DNA of 64,000 nucleotides from a bacterium (GCA_017442645.1 JAFRZH010000029.1:1-64000); one strand, 5' to 3'; counted from the first letter of the stretch, positions 11,601-21,919 are shown. Translations and numbers: made by a program. The notes: generated by a model not told the origin, from the sequence alone.

Positions 11601-12329
11601 ATTATAAAAAGTGCAAAATTCAGACTTAAACCTATTTTAAGTACGACCCTCACGACCGTTATTGGAATGATGACTCTTACTTCTAACGGAATGTTTGCAC
11701 CGCTTGCTTATACGATCATGTACGGACTTACCGTAGCAACGATTGTCACTCTCTTTGCAGTTCCTGTTCTCTATAATGATGAAAATAAAATCAGAATGCT
11801 TATCAAAAGATTAGTTCTCAAACCTCTTTTGTCTGCTGTTTTCATCGGAATCATTATCGGAATTATTTACCTTTTGGGACTCCTCTTCTCTTATGATTTC
11901 TTCGGAGATCTCATTGGACAAGGAATTATCATCGCAACTGCAGTAGCAACCTTTATTCTCCTCTTTGTTCTTGAATTGAGAGGGAATTTCAAAGGAGACT
12001 CTGGACGAAGAAGAAACTTCATCAACCTCGAACTCAAATATCCAAATCAAAACCATAAAAAAACCATTCTCAAAAGAATGTTCTATAAATATGGATTATT
12101 GCTTCTTCCAGCGATTGGAGCCGGAATCCTTACTGCTCTTGTGCAAGGACTTGGAGCTGATGAACTTGTTGTTTCATTAGTTACAAAAACCGCATTGATT
12201 CTCGGATATGGAGCTTATGTTGCTTTCAATATCTACTCCTATCGAACCACAGAAGGAAATCAATTTCTTCATGATAAATGGACCGGAGTAGAGATTATGG
12301 ATAATAAAGATGCAGAAAAAAGAATTTAA
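8607..12329 (+). CDS. RND (AcrB/MMPL superfamily) efflux permease
   Basis: 1240 aa after joining three pieces across UGA glycines (8796-8798 and a Gly run near 10731). N-terminal TM1 (VTILVLIVIILIGTYSA) is followed by porter domains (FYMNLYAKDD), then TM2-6 with LGIAVDSATVIIQGSSE in place of the usual GxxVDDAIVVxEN motif. An acidic cytoplasmic loop (about residues 510-570) contains a KSES linker. The second half has the same layout, with GIVVNNAIILIDSANE. The length exceeds the usual ~1040 because of that loop and a C-terminal extension with four extra hydrophobic segments. The last 33 codons and terminator recur at 14545-14690. Confidence 0.92.
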
Positions 12330-12371
12330 AAATCTGACTCTTTAAGGACGGGATTCTCCCCGTCTTTTTTT
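12231..12371 (+). repeat. RND permease 3' end, copy 1 of a direct repeat
   Basis: The stretch covering the last ~33 codons, TAA and terminator of the RND gene. It is about 90% identical to 14545-14690. The two copies bracket the small RNA gene and the restriction-modification pair. Confidence 0.9.
12347..12371 (+). terminator. Terminator of the RND operon
   Basis: GACGGG / CCCGTC stem with loop ATTCTC, then seven T. The same hairpin is duplicated at 14661-14685. Confidence 0.9.
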
Positions 12372-12382
12372 CTTGTTTTGAT

Positions 12383-12410
12383 TTGACTTTTTAGAAAGGA
12401 TTGGTATAAA
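12383..12410 (+). promoter_or_regulatory. Strong promoter for the small RNA gene
   Basis: TTGACT, 16 bp, TATAAA. No ribosome binding site or start codon follows; a structured, terminator-ended transcript does. Confidence 0.75.
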
Positions 12411-12416
12411 GAAATT

Positions 12417-12562
12417 GCCAAATTAATTCAAACTAGGAAGAACTTTCCTGTAGTAGAATCATAAACAAAGACGATTGGTATTATCGTTTTCTTTGTTATG
12501 TGGTTCTATTACCTAGTAAAAAGAATTAGTTTGGCGACTCGATAGTATCAGTCGTCTTTTTT
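12417..12562 (+). ncRNA. Structured small RNA (~145 nt), long imperfect hairpin with own promoter and terminator
   Basis: The 5' end CCAAATTAATTC (12418-12429) pairs with GAATTAGTTTGG (12523-12534). Further in, ACTAGG pairs with CCTAGT, GTAGTAGAA with TTCTATTAC, CATAAACAAAGA with TCTTTGTTATG, and CGAT with ATCG around a short terminal loop. A 12-nt one-sided bulge (12438-12449) can form its own mini-hairpin (AGGAA/TTCCT). A GGCGACT/AGTCGTC terminator (12533-12562) closes the gene. No credible ORF lies within it. Paired ends, a bulge and a terminal hairpin resemble 6S RNA architecture, but I cannot confirm that identity. Other options are an RM-associated RNA or a mobile hairpin. Confidence 0.6.
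12533..12562 (+). terminator. Terminator of the small RNA gene
   Basis: GGCGACT (12533-12539) pairs with AGTCGTC (12550-12556) with an inner GATA/TATC pairing, then six T. Confidence 0.75.
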
Positions 12563-12598
12563 ATTTATCTGTCATTCTGAGCAATAGCGAAGAATCTT

Positions 12599-12640
12599 AA
12601 AAAGTTTGGTTGATACTAGTTTTAGTCGCTAAACTTTTTT
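12599..12640 (+). terminator. Hairpin with T run just before the methyltransferase gene
   Basis: AAAAAGTTTGG (12599-12609) pairs with CTAAACTTTTTT (12629-12640) and ends two bases before the methyltransferase ATG. It could be a second terminator or a leader hairpin. The inner GTTTTAGTCGCTAAAC is nearly palindromic and might be an operator. Confidence 0.5.
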
Positions 12641-12642
12641 AT

Positions 12643-13719
12643 ATGTCAGATTTTAAGAGAGAAAATTGACAATTTTTTACGATTAAAAATCCCTTTGTCG
12701 TTCCTGCTTTTTCTGAACGGTTTTCGTTAATTCCTCATGAATATAAACAGTCTTTACTAGAACCTTTTGCGTGATCTAATAATATTACTTTATTAGTTGA
12801 AAACGTAAAAGATATTATCAATTATCCTCATTCATGGCATTGTTTTGATATTGATACATCACATGAAAATAAAAATACTCAATATCCTATTATACAACAA
12901 GATACCATCAAAAATTATCCACAAGGATATCATGTTGCAATTACTAATCCTCCTTATTTAGCAAAAAATTCAGCAACAAGAAGAAATTTAAATTACGAAT
13001 ATCCAGAATATGAAGATATGTATCAAAAATGTCTGGAAGTTATGTTAAATAATACAGATTTCGTTGCTGCCATTATTCCCGAAAGTTTTATCAATACTAA
13101 ACTCTTCACTAATAGACTATATTCATTTGTATCATTAACATGTAAAATGTTTGAAGATACCGATTGTCCTGTTTGTTTAGCTTTATTTATTCCACTACAG
13201 TTAAAAAACACTCTCTGAGTGAATGATTTTACAATCTATCAGATGAATAAAAAAATAGGAGCGTACACAGAGATTAATCAAAAAATTAAGTTCTTATTTT
13301 CTAAGCAAAATCAAATCCCATGGAAGTTTAACGATAAAAAAGGAGAAATCTGAATTATTTGTATAGACAATACTAAAATCCCAAGTATTGAATTTATAAA
13401 ATGAGATAAGATTGATCCCAACAATATTAAAATTAGTAGTCGTTCTCTAACAAGAGTTTCAGGATTACCAAAAAATATTTCTTTAGAAAGCTTCTTAGGA
13501 GAATGTAATCATATTTTAAAAGAATATAGAACCATATCAAGCGATATTGGATTAACTTCATTTAAAGGACTGAGAAGGGATGGATTTTATCGTAGAAGAT
13601 TAGATTTTCATACAGCAAAAATGATTATGAATACAGCCTGTTATAATATCACTTGACCTCAATGATTACGATAATTACAAAATTTATATTTTATCATAGA
13701 TAAATGAATTACCGATTAG
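12643..13719 (+). CDS. Type II DNA adenine-N6 methyltransferase
   Basis: 358 aa. SAM-binding motif I appears as LEPFAGSNNI (its Gly is UGA), about residues 40-49, and the catalytic motif is NPPY (AITNPPYLAKNS), about residues 105-108, with AAIIPESFI downstream. It modifies adenine in the recognition site shared with the next gene. At least eight Gly codons are UGA, so the gene was ameliorated in, or came from, a recoded lineage. It overlaps the restriction gene by 16 bases. The pair sits between duplicated RND gene ends, which marks it as acquired. Confidence 0.88.
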
Positions 13720-14492
13720 AATTAAGTATAGAATATGCAAATCAAAGGAATTATTTAGATTATCTTTTTTCTGTATACCCAACAGTTCCCAATGGACTCA
13801 GAGATATTGATAATGAATTACGAAAATGAGTAGAAACTGCTTTTCATAATCATGATAATGAAACATTAGTCAGAAATTTATTAAAATTAAAGAAATTTCC
13901 TATTGATGACTCATATGTTGCATATTTAAGAAATGATAAAAGTTCTATATCAAGGAATCCACAAACAATCAATAGATTGGCATGAATTGTATACGAATTA
14001 TGATTAAATAGGACTTTTGAAAAAGCAAGTGAACCTAAAAAAGCAAGTAGACAAATGTGACCAGCGTTTAGAAGATGGATATCTCAATGAAGTCTTGGTA
14101 TAATCCCTGTAAACCTTGATATATTTTGTTCTTCAAATGAAAATGCTATATTAGACGCTTGAGATGAAGGAATGAAAAAATTTGCTTATAATAATTTATG
14201 ATACAATCGTAATAAAGGATTAGATTTATTAGCAAGATTTAATGGAAAATATATTATAGGCGAAGCAAAATTTTTAAGCGATTTTTGATGAACGCAAAAT
14301 GATCAATTTGAAGATGCTATAAAAACACTCCAAAGTCCTGTAAATCAAAATGTCATAAAAGTAGCTATTTTAGATTGAGTCGTTTATATTCCATGAGCTA
14401 CTAAAATGTATAAAGCTATCTTATCATCTGAATTACAAAATGAAAATATTATGAGTGCGTTAGTACTGAGAGATTTTTTATATCAAATTTAA
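13704..14492 (+). CDS. Type II restriction endonuclease (probably Tsp45I-like)
   Basis: 262 aa, ATG 13704 inside the end of the methyltransferase gene. The candidate PD-(D/E)xK active site is GLDLLARFNGKYIIGEAKF (about residues 174-192): Asp, then Glu-Ala-Lys. The following DFGGTQNDQFEDAI contains two UGA glycines. The order M then R, the overlap and the cleavage motif support a cognate pair. The Tsp45I family name is recalled from similar GEAKF-LSDFGG patterns and is tentative; the recognition sequence is unknown. The density of UGA glycines is among the highest in the window. Confidence 0.75.
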
Positions 14493-14510
14493 TATACAAA
14501 AGCTACAACT

Positions 14511-14537
14511 TCTGATTGAAAATCAGACTTTTCTTCT
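14511..14537 (+). terminator. Terminator of the RM operon
   Basis: TCTGATT-GAA-AATCAGA stem followed by a T-rich stretch. Both arms are copies of the recurrent word. Confidence 0.75.
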
Positions 14538-14544
14538 TTTCTAT

Positions 14545-14690
14545 ATCTACTCTTACCGAACCACCGACGGAAATCAATTTCTTCATGATAAATGGACCGG
14601 AGTAGAGATTATGGATAATAAAGATGCAGAAAAAAGAATATAAAAATCTGATTTTGTAGGGACGGGATTCTCCCCGTCTTTTTTTATTCG
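14545..14690 (+). pseudogene. Duplicated 3' end of the RND permease gene with its terminator
   Basis: Encodes the last ~33 residues of the permease (TEG to TDG change, GNQFLHDKWTGVEIMDNK conserved) ending in TAA at 14641-14643, then the same GACGGG terminator. Differences from copy 1 are mostly silent, so this is not a fresh duplication. It either diverged in place or arrived with the inserted DNA from a related strain. It has no start codon and no function as a gene. Confidence 0.9.
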
Positions 14691-14972
14691 TCATATTGAA
14701 TGAAGTGAAACATCTTAAGATTCTTCTCTTTGTTTAGAATAAAAAATCCCCAGTCACTTCGTGACAGCCCCTTTCATAAAGGGGAACAATGTTTTCCAAA
14801 ATTGTCCTCCTTTTCAAAGGAGGCGGCTCACAGAGCCGGAGAATTTTATTACGGTATTTTAAATCCCTCTGTCCTGCGGACATCTCCCTTAAAAAATGGA
14901 GAACATTTTTTATATAAAAAAGGACGAGGCAAGCTGTCGTCCCTACAATTATTCTTAAAATTTTCTCAGACT
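14691..14972. repeat. Mosaic of short intergenic repeats
   Basis: No gene. It holds a series of small hairpin units: GTCATATTGAATGAAGTG...ACATCTTAAGATTCTTC, CAGTCACTTCGTGACAG, CCCCTTTCATAAAGGGG, CCTCCTTTTCAAAGGAGG, CGGCTCACAGAGCCG, and GGACGAGGCAAGCTGTCGTCC. Relatives of the same units appear at 12570-12596, 21970-22000, 51600-51672 and 60733-60960, in different combinations. Confidence 0.75.
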
Positions 14973-14975
14973 TTT

Positions 14976-15459
14976 TTAACTCTTTCTCATGATTCTTGAA
15001 ACCATTTCAAATCAATGTTTCTTATAAAAATCTTGAGCATTCTGATTAAATTCCCGCACATTGAGTTGAAGATCAGAAATAGCATGATTATTTGCCCAAT
15101 TTTCAATTTCAGAAAATAATAAAGATCCAATTCATTTCTTTCTATACTCCTCAAGTATACAAATTGCATCGATATCAATATAGGTTCTTTTTTTGAAAGA
15201 TTGGAATCTCTTTATTCTGTCTCATATACGCAATTGAAAATCCTACAATCTTGTTTTCATCGTAAGCGAGAGAGACCTTTGCATGAGGATCATTGATCAT
15301 TTCTTGATAATCTGATACTGCGAATAAAACCTCTGTTTTTTGAAATTTCCAAGGCAGATTTTCTCTATGCAGTTTTTCAACCTCTGAAAATACCGTGAGA
15401 AAATCATCATAATCAGATGTATTTGCTTGACGAATAATGATATTTTCAAGTGAAAACAT
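14976..15459 (-). pseudogene. GNAT acetyltransferase, frameshifted
   Basis: The N-terminal half (from ATG 15459) reads IIIRQANTSDYDDFL...VGFSIAYMRQ. The C-terminal half, in another frame, reads YIDIDAICILEEYRKKGIG (acetyl-CoA binding R-x-x-G-x-G with UGA as Gly) and NQNAQDFYKKHGF. The two join only if one base is dropped from the A7 run at 15186-15192, and the total length is 3n+1. About 160 aa if repaired. This could be a real inactivation, slippage, or a homopolymer sequencing error. The substrate is unknown. Confidence 0.8.
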
Positions 15460-15480
15460 TGGTAGTGTCAGATAAGAAAA

Positions 15481-16276
15481 TTACAATTGGGAATATAATT
15501 CAGATAGATTTTTAAATTCTGGAGAAGTATCGAGCATTTCTTCTCTATACTCTCAATTTTTTCGATAAGTCTTTTTTCCATAAGCTTTTTCTATCCCATG
15601 ATTTTGTGCATCGTCGCTCGTTATTACTCTATATGCATCATCCACAATTTCTAATGCTGCACAATTTGAAAATAATAGTCCTATTTCATTGGGTTCTTTT
15701 TCTAAGAGTTCTTTAATATTTTCTTCTCTCCCTGGTTCATCCGCATGAGGAACATATAACCCCCTTTACAAATCCAAGACAATCTACTCCGATCAATGGT
15801 TGATCTGGTCAGTACTGTATTTTTAAAGAATCACTCGAACATTTTTCAAATCGACAGTTAGCTCATGCTGAAAGTCAACACATTACTTTTCCAGATTCCC
15901 AAGCTTCTTTTAAGATTTTATCAAATCATGTTTCTTTCCACAATGTAATCATCTTTAAGGTATCTCATCATCCTTCGTAGATAATATCAGCCCAATCAAT
16001 CAGACTTTTAACAGCTTTTTCATCCATTAATTGATCACTTTTCAAATCTTTACACTCACATCCATACATTCAACCATAAATGTCTTTCATGGTATTGAAG
16101 TACCTTTCTTGATTTTCAAGAGGTTGAGAATGCGCTAATAGTAAAAAATTGGGATGTTCTTTTCCTGTTAGTCTTATAATTTCTTGATCCATTGGTCATG
16201 TTTCATAAGGAAGTCTTTTTCCCTCTTTAAGTCTTCCATTTTCTCCCCCTCCAATAGCTACAATTTTTCTACTCAT
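15481..16276 (-). pseudogene. Peptidase S51 (dipeptidase E-like), frameshifted
   Basis: From ATG 16276: KIVAIGGGENGR, then NFLLLAHSQP, IYEGGGDTLKMI and the nucleophile motif CGLSAGANC (Ser in GLSAGA), all typical of S51 peptidases. The frame breaks at the G5 run (C5 on the plus strand, 15760-15764). With one G fewer it continues YVPHADEPGREENIKELL to TAA at 15481. About 264 aa if repaired. Many UGA glycines. It probably forms an operon with the GNAT gene at 16300 (23-base gap). Same uncertainty as above: genuine decay or indel error. Confidence 0.8.
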
Positions 16277-16299
16277 CTTAAGATAATTAAGCTATAAAA

Positions 16300-16848
16300 T
16301 TATTTATTTTTTTCTTCCCGATCAGGTTTCAAAAATTCCATAAAGGATTCATCAAACCACTCTCCATCACGATACACCGTATGATGAGCTTCTCCAACCT
16401 TTTTGAATCCTACTTTTTCATAGCATTTAAGAGCTTTGGTATTGAAATTATAGACTCGAAGATGCATATTATAAAGATTAAGCGTATGAAAACCAAACGA
16501 CAAAACCGCATTGAGAGCATCTGCTCCATACCCTTTCCCATGTTCATCACTCTTTCAAATAGAAATTCCTATCTCTGCATGTTGATTGAGAGCATCAATA
16601 TCATGAATCCCTATGGTACCAATGAATTCATCATTTTCCTGTTTCACGATAGCAAAAATATAATCTCCATTTTTTACGATATTTTCCAATCGATTTTTCT
16701 CTTTTTCAAGAGAAGCGATTCTCGTATGTAAAGCGAGTTCTTTGGTAACTTTGGGATCATTCATCCATTGAGCGATTGTTTCGTAATCATCAGGATTGAC
16801 CGGAGAAAGATAAATTTTTCCTCGTTCGACCTTTTTAAAGTATTTCAT
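16300..16848 (-). CDS. GNAT acetyltransferase (RimJ/RimL-like)
   Basis: 182 aa from ATG 16848 (a TTG 63 bases upstream is less likely). It has the pattern of ribosomal-protein or small-molecule N-acetyltransferases: IYLSPVNPDDYETIAQWMND, FIGTIGIHDID, then GKSDEHGKGYGADA (acetyl-CoA loop, one UGA glycine), LRVYNFNTKALKCYEKVGF and a C-terminal D-G-E-W-F-D. The substrate cannot be told. It is the first gene of a likely leftward operon with the S51 peptidase and the second GNAT gene. Confidence 0.87.
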
Positions 16849-16931
16849 GATTGTAGGGGGAAAAGAGATATAAAACTTCTTTGAAGATAGATAAGTGGAA
16901 GGAATATTCAAGGGGAATGAAAAAAGAGTTA

Positions 16932-16972
16932 AAAAATCTGACTCTCTATTATCAAAAGTCAGATTTTTATAT
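16932..16972. terminator. AATCTGACT / AGTCAGATT terminator
   Basis: AAAAATCTGACT (16933-16942) pairs with AGTCAGATTTTT (16957-16968), A and T runs outside. It terminates the minus-strand gene at 17015. Confidence 0.75.
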
Positions 16973-17014
16973 TTTAGCTCATTATCAGATTTTTAAATTT
17001 ATTTGATTAAACTT

Positions 17015-17557
17015 TTATTTTTCAAGTTCATCAAGTTTTTTTTGAAGGTTTTTGATATCAGTATCAATTTCTTTCACCATATCATCTCTTCCTTCAGCTT
17101 TGAATTTCTTTTTGTAATCTTCCAATTGATCCAAAGTTTTTTTGATCTTTTGAATTTCCTCAGACTTATGAGCTTTTTGATATTCGATTTTTTTCATTTC
17201 ACTTTCGTATTTACTCATATTGATTCCATAAGGAAGTTCTTCTTTTTGATGACATTCACATGTTTCATCATCGCAACATTCATCGCATTCACAAGGTTCA
17301 TCGTAATATCCAAGTCAGAATCTTTGATCAATGAGATCATTGAAAAAATTCTGCAAATTAGCCCAATCTCCAAGTCCCATAAAAGGTCCTGTTAATTCAG
17401 GTTGATGATATTGCTGATTGAATCTGTTGAATTCTTCAGGAGTATCAAATTCCTTTTCAAATTCTTCTTCGTGTCCGTTGTTGTTTCTGTAAACATAGAC
17501 TTTACCTTTAAAATTGTTGTCTTTTTTAGCGTCGTTTTTTTTGAAAAATGTTTTCAT
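17015..17557 (-). CDS. Coiled-coil protein with a cysteine cluster
   Basis: 180 aa from ATG 17557. The N-terminal third is basic and then acidic. A compact Cys/Asp/Glu cluster (PCECDECCDDETCECH, about residues 88-103) follows, preceded by a UGA glycine, and then a C-terminal coiled coil of about 65 residues rich in Lys/Glu. The cluster has the spacing of a metal-binding site (six Cys and one His in 15 residues). No family recognised. It has its own promoter at 17606-17633. Confidence 0.7.
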
Positions 17558-17605
17558 TTTTACTTTTGTTAAGAAATAAAATAGCACCTTTAATGATGTA
17601 GTGCT

Positions 17606-17633
17606 ATTATAATCGATTTTTTTTAAATTGCAA
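17606..17633 (-). promoter_or_regulatory. Promoter for the cysteine-cluster protein
   Basis: On the minus strand TTGCAA, 16 bp, TATAAT (perfect -10). Just downstream the leader contains the inverted pair ATAGCAC/GTGCTAT (17581-17607), a possible operator or leader hairpin. Confidence 0.7.
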
Positions 17634-17724
17634 GTTTTTTTTTGGATTTTTTTTGAGTTCATTTCTATTTGTATATTACAATGTTTTTCTTATAAATAAA
17701 GAGAACTTTATTTTTCTGCTTATC

Positions 17725-18861
17725 ATGAAAAAACAAAAACATCTTCTTTTTCTCTTGGATTATTATCCTCCTCATAGATGATGAGTAGAAAATGTTTTTG
17801 AAAATATCATTACACGTCTCCTTCAAAAAGGATACGAAATTTCGTTAATCACTTCGCGTTTTGATCAAAATTTACAAAACGAAGAACACCAGAAAAACTT
17901 TCACTTATACAGAGGATGAAAAGGAAGGTTCAGTTTTTTCTTCTTTTCTTTTTTTAAGGGAATAGAAATTTTAAAAAAGCATCCTGATATTGAGGTTATT
18001 CATGCTTCAACTTATACCAGCGTAATTCCTGCCAGCCTTTTAGGAAAATTCTTTAAAAAGAAAAAAATTCTGACAGTCCACGAGATGTTTGGGAGACTCC
18101 GAAAACAATTTAAACCACGATATTCTGCACTTTTTTATCAATGGTTAGAGAAGATTTTATTTCTCTTTTCGTTTGATTATTACCACTGTGTTTCTCTCTA
18201 TACTTTGAATACGTTGAGAACACTTTTTGGAGTTGAAGATTCTAAACTCCGTTTAATCTATAATGGAGTTGATACGAATTTTCGGAATTCTCAAGAGATT
18301 AAAGAACTCACTTCACTCCAATGGAGAGAAAAATATGGATGGGAAGACCGTTTTTTGATGTTATATTATGGACATTCTGGGAAAAGCAAAGGGATTGATT
18401 ATTTAATACAAGCGTTACCAAAAATTCTTTCAACTTCTCCTGATTCTGTCTTCGTTTTCAATCTCATTCCTTGTAAAAGAGATACCGAGATAAAACAGAA
18501 AATTTTAAAAATAGCAAAAAAAATCTGAGGTTCCGATCGTGTTTTTATCTTTTCTGGATGGGAGAAGGAACAATTGAGAGAACTTGTTGCCTGTGCGAAT
18601 GTCGTTTTTGCTCCAAGTCTTGCGGAAGGATTTGGATCCGTTCATAGTGAAGTTTGCGCTATGGAAATTCCTCTCATTACAAGAAAAGTTGCTGCAATTC
18701 CAGAAGTGGTAAGCGGAAAAGTTATTTTTTTAGAAAACGATACTCCCCAAGGCTTTCTTGATGCAATCGAAAAAGTGAAAAACGGAGATTTTGAAGAAGG
18801 AGAAAAAAAATGTTTCTCTCGAGAAAAAACGGTTGAAAAGATTGAAAATTTGTATGAATAA
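17725..18861 (+). CDS. GT4-family glycosyltransferase
   Basis: 378 aa in normal GT-B order. The N-domain starts LLFLLDYYPPHRGGVENVF (UGA-coded Gly), with ASTYTSVIP and KILTVHEMFG. LIYNGVDTNF marks the hinge. The C-domain has MLYYGHSGKSKGIDYLI and the E-x7-E donor motif PSLAEGFGSVHSEVCAME. It transfers an unknown activated sugar, probably for cell-surface glycans. It contrasts directly with the permuted enzyme at 3420. Confidence 0.9.
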
Positions 18862-18900
18862 AAAAAGACCACCAACCAAATATTGATCGATGGTCCAAAA
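18859..18900. terminator. Bidirectional terminator
   Basis: GACCA (18867-18871) and TGGTC (18891-18895) with further A/T pairing inside; A7 on one side and T run on the other. It serves the converging glycosyltransferase and lipoprotein genes. Confidence 0.6.
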
Positions 18901-18901
18901 G

Positions 18902-19528
18902 TTAGATTCCGAAAATAAAATTCGCGTTAGCCACTTCTTCGACAATGATGGTGTAGCCGTAAGAATCCTTTCCATGATAGTTCTTGATTGCCTCTCTCAA
19001 GAAATCCCCTGGATCGATCCAGGAAGTATAATGACTTCCCCCATATCCCATGTCCTTGAGCTTTTGGACATAGGCACGGGCAGGAAAGACTACGTCTTCT
19101 TCGAACGTAGCCAGCCGTTGATAATTCCTGGGCAAGACTTTCTCAGTTTCTTCTTGGATGGAATATTGTTGCCAGCTCCGATGCCATCCATAGTTGACTG
19201 TAGAGTATCCAATCCATACTAGATACTCGTGGATTGGAAGAGCTGAGTATCTGTCCACGTAGTCTTCGTACTCGGAGGTCTCTGAACAGCCCTTGCCGAT
19301 GTCCAGGTAGTGATCTACCAACGTTGCGATATCGAACCAATACATCTGGTCTAGACTTCTATCCTCCACGATTGTATCAACTCCTACTACGGTGTCACGG
19401 ATGACTTCTACCGTGTCGTGAACGACTTCGGTGGGGTTGATGTTGACGATGATCTCGTCGTCATCGTTTTGGCACGAGGTGATAGCAGTAAGGAATGCCA
19501 ATACTACTACAATAAAGAATTTTTTCAT
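18902..19528 (-). CDS. Lipoprotein of unknown function, UGA-free and GC-richer than its surroundings
   Basis: 208 aa from ATG 19528. Lipoprotein signal peptide with lipobox (LTAITSC at the cleavage site), then an Asp/Asn-rich tether and a region of alternating Val/Asp/Thr (DTVEVIRDTVVGVDTIVED). The body is Tyr/Trp/His rich. No domain recognised; the style (short Asp-rich tether after Cys) is that of Bacteroidota lipoproteins. All twelve or so Gly codons are GGN, none UGA, and GC content is visibly higher than in the flanking genes. It was probably acquired from a standard-code donor. Confidence 0.8.
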   Translation of the reverse strand: MKKFFIVVVLAFLTAITSCQNDDDEIIVNINPTEVVHDTVEVIRDTVVGVDTIVEDRSLDQMYWFDIATLVDHYLDIGKGCSETSEYEDYVDRYSALPIHEYLVWIGYSTVNYGWHRSWQQYSIQEETEKVLPRNYQRLATFEEDVVFPARAYVQKLKDMGYGGSHYTSWIDPGDFLREAIKNYHGKDSYGYTIIVEEVANANFIFGI

Positions 19529-19710
19529 GATTTTTTTATTTAACCTTCTCTCAAGCACTTGCTATCGTTCATCGGTAAAAATATCATATATATATCTCAA
19601 AGTCAAGAGAATTTTATATTTTTTATATAGTATAAGAATTGGAAAAATATTATATTGTTGAAAAAATAAAAAAATCCTCCAAAGGAAGAGGACAAAAAAA
19701 TGAATACTAA

Positions 19711-20382
19711 TTATTCTCTTTTTATTCCAATAACAAATTCTCCTTTAAGTTGGATTGTACCATTTTTAAAAAGTTCGGTAATCTCCTCTAAATTCCCTGT
19801 AAGATATTGTTCAAAAAGTTTACTAATTTCTCTGGAGATACTAATTTTACCTTGGAATCAATATTCTCTTAATTCTTTAAGAAGTTTCTCAATTCTATGG
19901 ACAGATTCATAAAAGAATATCGCATGATTTTCTTGAATGATTTTTTTGAGAAGGGTTTGTCTCCCCTTTTTTTGGGGTAAGAATCACAAAAAAGTGAAAA
20001 TCGTCGTATCAAACCCTGCACTTACAATTGCTGGTATCAGAGCATTTGCTCCGGGGAGGATAGTAAAAGGAAGTTTTTCTCTTTGACAAAGTTCAATAAG
20101 AGATTTTCCTGGATCGGATAATCAAGGGGTTCACGCCTCAGAAATCATTAAAACATCATCATTTGCAATCAGACTTTTATAACTTTTTAATTTTCCTTCA
20201 TCAATAAAACTGGTAAGAACATAGAACTCCTTTCATTTTAAATCAATATCATACATTGAAAGAAGTTTTTTCGTAGTTCTTGTGTCTTCACAAAGGAAAA
20301 AAGAAGTCTCCTTCAAAAGACGCAAAGCTCTCAAGGTAATATCTTCCTTATTTCCAATAGGAGTTGGAACAAAATAAAGCAT
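19711..20382 (-). CDS. rsmI: 16S rRNA (cytidine-1402-2'-O)-methyltransferase, short form
   Basis: SAM-dependent tetrapyrrole-methylase-fold enzyme acting on the ribosomal P site. 223 aa. Motifs: [19 protein letters not shown] at the N-terminus, [23 protein letters not shown] (Gly by UGA), [10 protein letters not shown], and [12 protein letters not shown]. It is about 60 residues shorter than the Escherichia coli protein, lacking the C-terminal extension. Start ATG 20382. Confidence 0.9.
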
Positions 20383-20434
20383 AATCTCTTATCAAAAGAA
20401 ATAAAAATCTGACTTTTCTTCTTTTTGGGACTTA

Positions 20435-21598
<1,164 letters not shown>

Positions 21599-21600
21599 TC

Positions 21601-21628
21601 AGTATAGAGAAATGATTTTTTAAAACAA
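21601..21628 (-). promoter_or_regulatory. Promoter for tgt
   Basis: On the minus strand TTGTTT, 16 bp, TATACT. Confidence 0.6.
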
Positions 21629-21660
21629 TAAAAAAGAAAAAAATCTGACTCCCCCCTCCC

Positions 21661-21885
21661 TTATACTTCCAAAAACATGCTTACAATCGCAATAAGGAAA
21701 ATAAATCCACTACTAATCATCGTTCGTTTTCCAATATTTTGTAATTCTTTTAAGGAAAGTTTCTGAATATTATGGACTTTTCGAAGAAGGATTTCAGATC
21801 TATGCCCTGTATAAAGATAAAGTCCTGCTAAAAATACTCACAAAGCAAAAACACCCATCAAAATCGTAAGTCCATTAATTTCCAT
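21661..21885 (-). CDS. Small two-TM membrane protein
   Basis: 74 aa from ATG 21885. Hydrophobic segments at about residues 5-25 (ILMGVFALGVFLAGLYLY, one UGA Gly) and 55-72, linked by a basic helix. The two-helix layout resembles SecG by size only; no diagnostic residues. It has a very good promoter of its own. Confidence 0.65.
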
Positions 21886-21919
21886 CTTTGAACCATAAAG
21901 AAAATAAAACCTCTTTCTC

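Noticed and set aside
12417..12562. Firm identification of the small RNA as 6S RNA
   Set aside because: The overall shape fits but no diagnostic sequence was recognised; kept as a structured RNA of unknown family.
12570..12640. Second small RNA before the methyltransferase gene
   Set aside because: Only a GTCATTCTGAGC-type spacer repeat and a terminator-like hairpin; no promoter for it.
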